Positions 59,742 through 64,000 of a stretch of DNA of 64,000 bases are shown piece by piece. The DNA lies in the NCBI RefSeq assembly GCF_014207905.1, contig NZ_JACHLB010000002.1:620001-684000 (forward strand), in the 5' to 3' direction. Position 1 is the first letter of the stretch, and every line of letters starts with the position of its first letter. A program made the translations under genes and the position numbers. The notes below the pieces were generated by a model that was not told the origin of the DNA, searched no databases, and saw only the letters and a list, made by a program, of their open reading frames with translations. The DNA comes from Flavobacterium notoginsengisoli. GTDB lineage: Bacteria > Bacteroidota > Bacteroidia > Flavobacteriales > Flavobacteriaceae.

Positions 59742-61520
59742 TTAATTGTTCCCGTAGATTTTTGCGTAAAGATCTTTGTAAATTTCTTTAATGATTTTAC
59801 GCTTTAATTTTAAAGTAGGTGTTAGCTGTCCGCCGTCGATAGACCAAACATCTGGTGTAAGTTCAAAACGTTTTACTTGTTCCCAATGTCCAAACTTTTT
59901 GTTGATTCCTTCAACTTCTTCGTCGATACGTTTAATAACATCTGGATTTTCACTGATTTCTTTATCTGTACTTCCTAAAGTAATTTTATGGATTTTTGCC
60001 CATTCTTTTACAAATTCAAAGTTTGGCTGAATAAAAGCAGCTGGCATTTTTTCGCCTTCTCCAATAACCATAATCTGCTCAATAAAACGAGATTGTTTCA
60101 TAGCATTTTCGATCATTTGTGGTGCAATATATTTACCTCCAGAAGTCTTAAACATTTCTTTCTTACGGTCAGTAATTTTTAAGAAACCTTCACTATCAAT
60201 TTCTCCAATATCTCCTGTATGGAAATAACCATCTTGTAAAGCCTCAGACGTTTTTTCAGGATCATTGTAATAGCCTAGCATTACGTTTGGACCTTTTATT
60301 AAAATTTCACCGTCTTGAGCAATTTTAACTTCAAGATTACGAATTGGTTTTCCAACGGTTCCAATTTTAAAACCTTTATTTCTTTGATCGTTTACAGCAA
60401 TTACGGGAGAAGTTTCAGTTAAACCGTAACCTTCCATAACCGGAATTTCTGCTGCAGCAAAAACTCTTGTTAAACGTGGTTGTAAAGCTGCACTTCCAGA
60501 AACCATTAAATCTAAATTTCCGCCCAAACCTTCTTTCCATTTGCTGAAAATCAATTTGCGGGCAATTTTTAATTGGAATTCATACCAAGCTCCATTTGCG
60601 CCGTATGGTTCATATTTTAAACCTAAATCAATTGCCCAGAAAAACAGTTTTTTCTTAATTCCTGTTAGTTCTGCACCTTTGGCATAAATTTTATCGTAAA
60701 CTTTTTCTAAAAGCCTCGGAACAGCTGTAATTACAGTTGGACGAACTTCTTTTAAGTTATCACTGATTTTGTCAATAGATTCTCCAAAATAAACTGAAAC
60801 ACCGTAATATTGATAGATGTACAAAATCATTCTTTCAAAAATATGGCAAATAGGCAAGAAGCTTAAAGCCGTACTTTTTCCTGGATCAAACGGAATTCTT
60901 GGCGCACTGTCCAAAACGTTTGAAACAATATTTTTATGTGAAAGCATTACTCCTTTAGGTCTTCCGGTTGTTCCAGAAGTATAAATAATCGTTGCTAAAT
61001 CGTCTGTTTTTATACTGTCTTTTCTAGCTTCAACTTCATTTTGATTGCTTTCATCTTCTCCAGCTAACAGCAAATCTGTCCAATGTTTACAGCCTGCAAT
61101 TTCATTAAAAGAATATACTTCTTTTAATGTTGGAACATTAGCTTTAATTGCGTTTACTTTTTGTAAAACTTCTTCATCAGAAACGAAACAGTAAATACTG
61201 CCACTATGATTTAAAATATATTCATAATCTTCCTCAGCAATCGTTGGATAAATAGGAACATTTTGAGCACCAGTCTGTAAAATACCAATATCCATGATAT
61301 TCCATTCGGTTCTATTGTTTGAAGTAATTAAAGCAATTTTATCATCTTTCTGAACGCCCATGCGCAATAATGCTCTCGAAACAGCATTTGCTTTTGCAAT
61401 ATATTCCTGGCTAGATGTTTTTTCCCAAGCTCCATTTTTTTTGGTTGCAAGAGCGACTGGAAGGTTGTAAGTTTCTTGTTGATAGTAGGGAAAATCAAAA
61501 AGGCGTGTGATTGGAACCAT
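59742..61520 (-). CDS. Long-chain fatty acid-CoA ligase
   Basis: An AMP-forming acyl-CoA synthetase of 592 residues. The phosphate loop is IIYTSGTTGRPKGVMLSHKN, the A5 motif EGYGLTETSPVIAVN and the hinge DGYFHTGDIGEIDSEGFLKI followed by DRKKEMFKTSGGKYI. It activates fatty acids for the beta-oxidation enzymes encoded 25-30 kb away. It is convergent with the MoxR operon. Confidence 0.92.
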   Translation of the reverse strand: MVPITRLFDFPYYQQETYNLPVALATKKNGAWEKTSSQEYIAKANAVSRALLRMGVQKDDKIALITSNNRTEWNIMDIGILQTGAQNVPIYPTIAEEDYEYILNHSGSIYCFVSDEEVLQKVNAIKANVPTLKEVYSFNEIAGCKHWTDLLLAGEDESNQNEVEARKDSIKTDDLATIIYTSGTTGRPKGVMLSHKNIVSNVLDSAPRIPFDPGKSTALSFLPICHIFERMILYIYQYYGVSVYFGESIDKISDNLKEVRPTVITAVPRLLEKVYDKIYAKGAELTGIKKKLFFWAIDLGLKYEPYGANGAWYEFQLKIARKLIFSKWKEGLGGNLDLMVSGSAALQPRLTRVFAAAEIPVMEGYGLTETSPVIAVNDQRNKGFKIGTVGKPIRNLEVKIAQDGEILIKGPNVMLGYYNDPEKTSEALQDGYFHTGDIGEIDSEGFLKITDRKKEMFKTSGGKYIAPQMIENAMKQSRFIEQIMVIGEGEKMPAAFIQPNFEFVKEWAKIHKITLGSTDKEISENPDVIKRIDEEVEGINKKFGHWEQVKRFELTPDVWSIDGGQLTPTLKLKRKIIKEIYKDLYAKIYGNN

Positions 61521-61672
61521 GTTTAAAATATTGAATTTTACTGCAAATTAAATAAAATTTGGGTATGATTTTTAATTTTATAAAATAAAATGGCAAATTT
61601 TATGGGTACTATTAAAATTCAACGAAAACGTTTTCTTTTTAATAGTAAATTTTGCAAAAAAGAGAGAAAAAT

Positions 61673-62125
61673 TTATTTACTATATGGTTTTTTCATATCA
61701 TTATAATCTTCGTAATCTTTCATACGCTCGCCCATAATGAACATTTTCTTTTTGTTGAAGTGAATAGAAAATTGAGTGTAATTCCAATCTTCTTTATTTT
61801 TATCTCTATACCAAAAAGTGTAGGTGGCACTATTAAATCCTTCTTTAAAAGTAGGAACGCCTTCTTCTGTGCATTCGATACCCCAAACAATATTTTCTTT
61901 TGTTAAATCTTCAAATTGAAAAACACCGCTTCCGTCTTCATTTAATTGTACAATAGGTTCTTTTTTGCCTTCAGAAAAAAATGTTCCAACAACAGGATAT
62001 CCGATTGTAGTGGTAATATAATGATCATGAACTTTATACGTAATCTGATCGACTTTGATTTGAGAATAAGTTTGAAAAACAGTTAAAAAGAAACTGCTGA
62101 AGAGAAGTAATTTTAAAAATTTCAT
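61673..62125 (-). CDS. Exported hypothetical protein
   Basis: A 150-residue protein with a signal peptide (about 1-21, ending TYSQ) and a compact beta-rich domain (GTFFSEGKKEPIVQLNEDGS, ATYTFWYRDKNKEDWNYTQF). It resembles lipocalin-like or copper-resistance small domains only in general form. No motif is recognised. Confidence 0.6.
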   Translation of the reverse strand: MKFLKLLLFSSFFLTVFQTYSQIKVDQITYKVHDHYITTTIGYPVVGTFFSEGKKEPIVQLNEDGSGVFQFEDLTKENIVWGIECTEEGVPTFKEGFNSATYTFWYRDKNKEDWNYTQFSIHFNKKKMFIMGERMKDYEDYNDMKKPYSK

Positions 62126-62268
62126 TCTATGTAGGTTTAATGTTTTTGGGATTGAAAAATCTAATAGCCGATTTTTGGTTTGGCGAATATAAATTAAATT
62201 TTCAATAGAATCGAACGTTAAAAATACAAGAATGAAATTTTTAGTTTTTAATGATTTTTGGTAAGTTT

Positions 62269-64000
62269 TTACTCCGTAGAAAACTGATTTTCTAGTAATT
62301 TTTCTTTAAAATCAGATCTAAAAGTATAAGCAAAAGTCACCATCAAAGCGCGAGTATCAGATTTAGAAGTTCTGTAGTTTCTAAATAATAAAGTATTGTT
62401 TTTATAACCACTTTCTAAGGTGTTAAACATATCGGTAACGACTAATCCCAATCGGGCATTTCCTTTTCCTAATTTTTGCTGAAAACCCATATCTATATTA
62501 TAAATCGGAATTCGTTTTCCTTGCGGAGTGGCAACGGCAGAATTGTAATTTCCAATAATTTGAAGTTTTCCGCCTTTCCAAGGAAGAAAATTATTGATGA
62601 TTTTTCCGTACCAGCTAAAAGCATTGTTGGTAACATCTTCTACACCTTCTAAATTGCCCACATCAATATTTTGCTGAAAAGCAGTAAGGCTAATATTCGC
62701 ATCATAGAATGAAATTGGTTTTAATGTGAAAATAGTTTCAAGTCCGTAAGTTATCATGCTGCCAATGTTTTGTGGTTGCAATAAAACAGCTCCATTTTCC
62801 TGAAGTATAGAATATTGTCTAATCGTATTGTTGGCATTTCTATAAAATGCATTTCCAGAAAGAGAATATTTATCCCAATCTTTATTATAGCTTAATTCGG
62901 CAATATGAATAATTTCTGGTTTCAAATACGGATTTCCACCATGAGGATTCAAAGCGTCTGTAATATCCACAAACGGATTTAAATCATCTAAATCTGGACG
63001 GTTAATACGTTTGCTGTAACCTAATTTTACAGATTCGTCAGATTGCAGATTCAGTTGTATCGATGCAGACGGAAAAAGTTTTAAATAATTATTTGAAAAG
63101 TTATCGCTTCCATTTTCTGTTTTTCCATTATTTGAAACTTGTTCTGCGCGAAGTCCTATATTGTATTTCCATTTCTGGTTTTCTTTAGAACCCGAATAGG
63201 AATTCCAAAGTCCGTAAAGAGCATTTATTTGTTCGTTAAAGTCAAAAATATTGCTTGTTAGTGGATTTACAACATATTCATTATTGATAAAATCGGCACT
63301 TTGAAAATCAGAATTAAAGAATCTGAAAGTTCCTTTGTATCCCGTTTCAATCATCGATTTTTCTGAAATTGGAAAAGCATAATTTAAAATAGCGTTAGAA
63401 ATGTTTTCTTTAGAATAGTTATGCGTTCGCTGTAAAAACGGATCGCCAATTACAGTTTCATTTTCATCGTATTGATTGGTGTCAATATCGGTATTTTCTC
63501 TTCCAAAATTGAATGAAGTTGTAATGCTTGCATTTAAGCTTTTTCGATCATCTGCAAATTTTCTGTCATAATTGAAAGCCATTTCTGCCGCTTTAGCTTT
63601 CTGTATTTCCATAGAATGACGTTGATTTCCAGAAAAAAACTGATTTGAATTATTAAAAATATCTGTTTTTAATGTTTCATCATTGTCTTTATTTTCAAGG
63701 TTTCCAAGTGCTTCAAATGAAAATGTGTTTTTTTCATTTGGAGAAAAATCAACATTAAATTTTAAATTCTGCAAGCCTTCCGTTCTCTGATCATGCCTTT
63801 TTTGATTGATAAAATGTTCATCATCAATAAAATAATTTGTTCTTTCACCTTTTATGCTTTTAGTTCTTCCTGCAAAACGATTATCGTAAGCAATTCCTAA
63901 ATTCCATTTGTCAGTTTTATTGTTTAAAAGAACCGAACTGTTCATTCTTCCTTTTGCTCCAAAACCAGCGCCAAGAACCGCAGAACCATTCAATCCGTTT
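62269..64000 (-). CDS. TonB-type outer-membrane receptor, 5' end outside window
   Basis: At least 576 residues of an OMP_b-brl_3 family barrel; the frame stays open to the last base, and the apparent start near 63993 is an internal TTG codon. Strand blocks such as VKLGYSKRINRPDLDDLNPF and GLETIFTLKPISFYD match the barrel of the receptor at 1652-4150 (FSASYSKRLSRPRGRFMNPA). The plug and signal peptide must lie beyond the window. Ligand unknown. Confidence 0.85.
   Translation of the reverse strand, partial: NGLNGSAVLGAGFGAKGRMNSSVLLNNKTDKWNLGIAYDNRFAGRTKSIKGERTNYFIDDEHFINQKRHDQRTEGLQNLKFNVDFSPNEKNTFSFEALGNLENKDNDETLKTDIFNNSNQFFSGNQRHSMEIQKAKAAEMAFNYDRKFADDRKSLNASITTSFNFGRENTDIDTNQYDENETVIGDPFLQRTHNYSKENISNAILNYAFPISEKSMIETGYKGTFRFFNSDFQSADFINNEYVVNPLTSNIFDFNEQINALYGLWNSYSGSKENQKWKYNIGLRAEQVSNNGKTENGSDNFSNNYLKLFPSASIQLNLQSDESVKLGYSKRINRPDLDDLNPFVDITDALNPHGGNPYLKPEIIHIAELSYNKDWDKYSLSGNAFYRNANNTIRQYSILQENGAVLLQPQNIGSMITYGLETIFTLKPISFYDANISLTAFQQNIDVGNLEGVEDVTNNAFSWYGKIINNFLPWKGGKLQIIGNYNSAVATPQGKRIPIYNIDMGFQQKLGKGNARLGLVVTDMFNTLESGYKNNTLLFRNYRTSKSDTRALMVTFAYTFRSDFKEKLLENQFSTE

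Overview
The window looks like a chromosomal segment of a Flavobacterium-type member of the Bacteroidota. The DNA is AT-rich. Candidate promoters match the TTTG-N21-TAnnTTTG pattern, Shine-Dalgarno sequences are mostly absent, and there are SusC-like TonB receptors, MnmD, a LETM1-related biofilm protein, DUF4251, and many short intergenic palindromes typical of this genus. The last two words are a judgement from memory, not a search.

Region 1 (1-36.2 kb) is ordinary housekeeping and envelope sequence. It holds a PepSY membrane protein (cut by the window start), a TonB-dependent receptor, ArsC, a CPBP protease, MenE, an RsmB-like rRNA methyltransferase, a Kup potassium transporter, an exported Asn/Arg-rich protein and an Asp-box propeller. 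It continues with an ECF sigma trio, an SRPBCC protein, a MazG-like pyrophosphohydrolase, IlvE, MnmD and a divergent OxyR/Dps pair. Then come a SulP transporter with a beta-carbonic anhydrase, Cu/Zn superoxide dismutase, small exported proteins and a GH18 enzyme. The last block is a fatty-acid beta-oxidation cluster (MarR, FadB-like, thiolase, four-helix-bundle protein, acyl-CoA dehydrogenase).

Region 2 (36.4-52.7 kb) is the part worth attention. It is an RNA-repair island: a WYL-domain regulator, an HD phosphohydrolase, a MXAN_6230/SCO0854-type RING protein, RtcB ligase, TatD exonuclease, an SPFH/band-7 protein and an ERI-1-like 3'-5' exonuclease. Two long leaders, one before the RING gene and one before the SPFH gene, contain tRNA-like sequences. 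The same 23-bp inverted-repeat operator with a promoter at fixed distance occurs four times: twice before the RING gene, once before rtcB and once before the SPFH leader. This suggests one regulon, probably controlled by the WYL protein. The first leader also carries five copies of a strict motif, GGTCAA-N7-TTACTTC, one of them inside the enlarged anticodon region of the tRNA-like RNA. Inserted in the island are an AT-rich LRR-Roc-COR-TIR gene, a strongly folded leader before a small gene, and two tiny related peptide genes, each with its own promoter and terminator.

Region 3 (52.9-59.7 kb) is a tight five-gene operon matching the MoxR / vWA / beta-propeller (bpX) ternary conflict systems. 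It has a RavA/MoxR AAA+ ATPase, a small bpX-like protein, a vWA-propeller protein with a degenerate MIDAS, and a membrane protein with TPR-like repeats.

Region 4 (59.7-64 kb) returns to ordinary genes: a long-chain acyl-CoA synthetase, an exported hypothetical protein and a TonB-type outer-membrane barrel cut by the window end.

Interpretation: damage or stress would be sensed by the WYL regulator, which would induce the tRNA-like RNAs, RING, RtcB, TatD, SPFH and the exonuclease together. The neighbouring TIR and MoxR-bpX genes point to a defence island. The regulon and the link to defence are inference.
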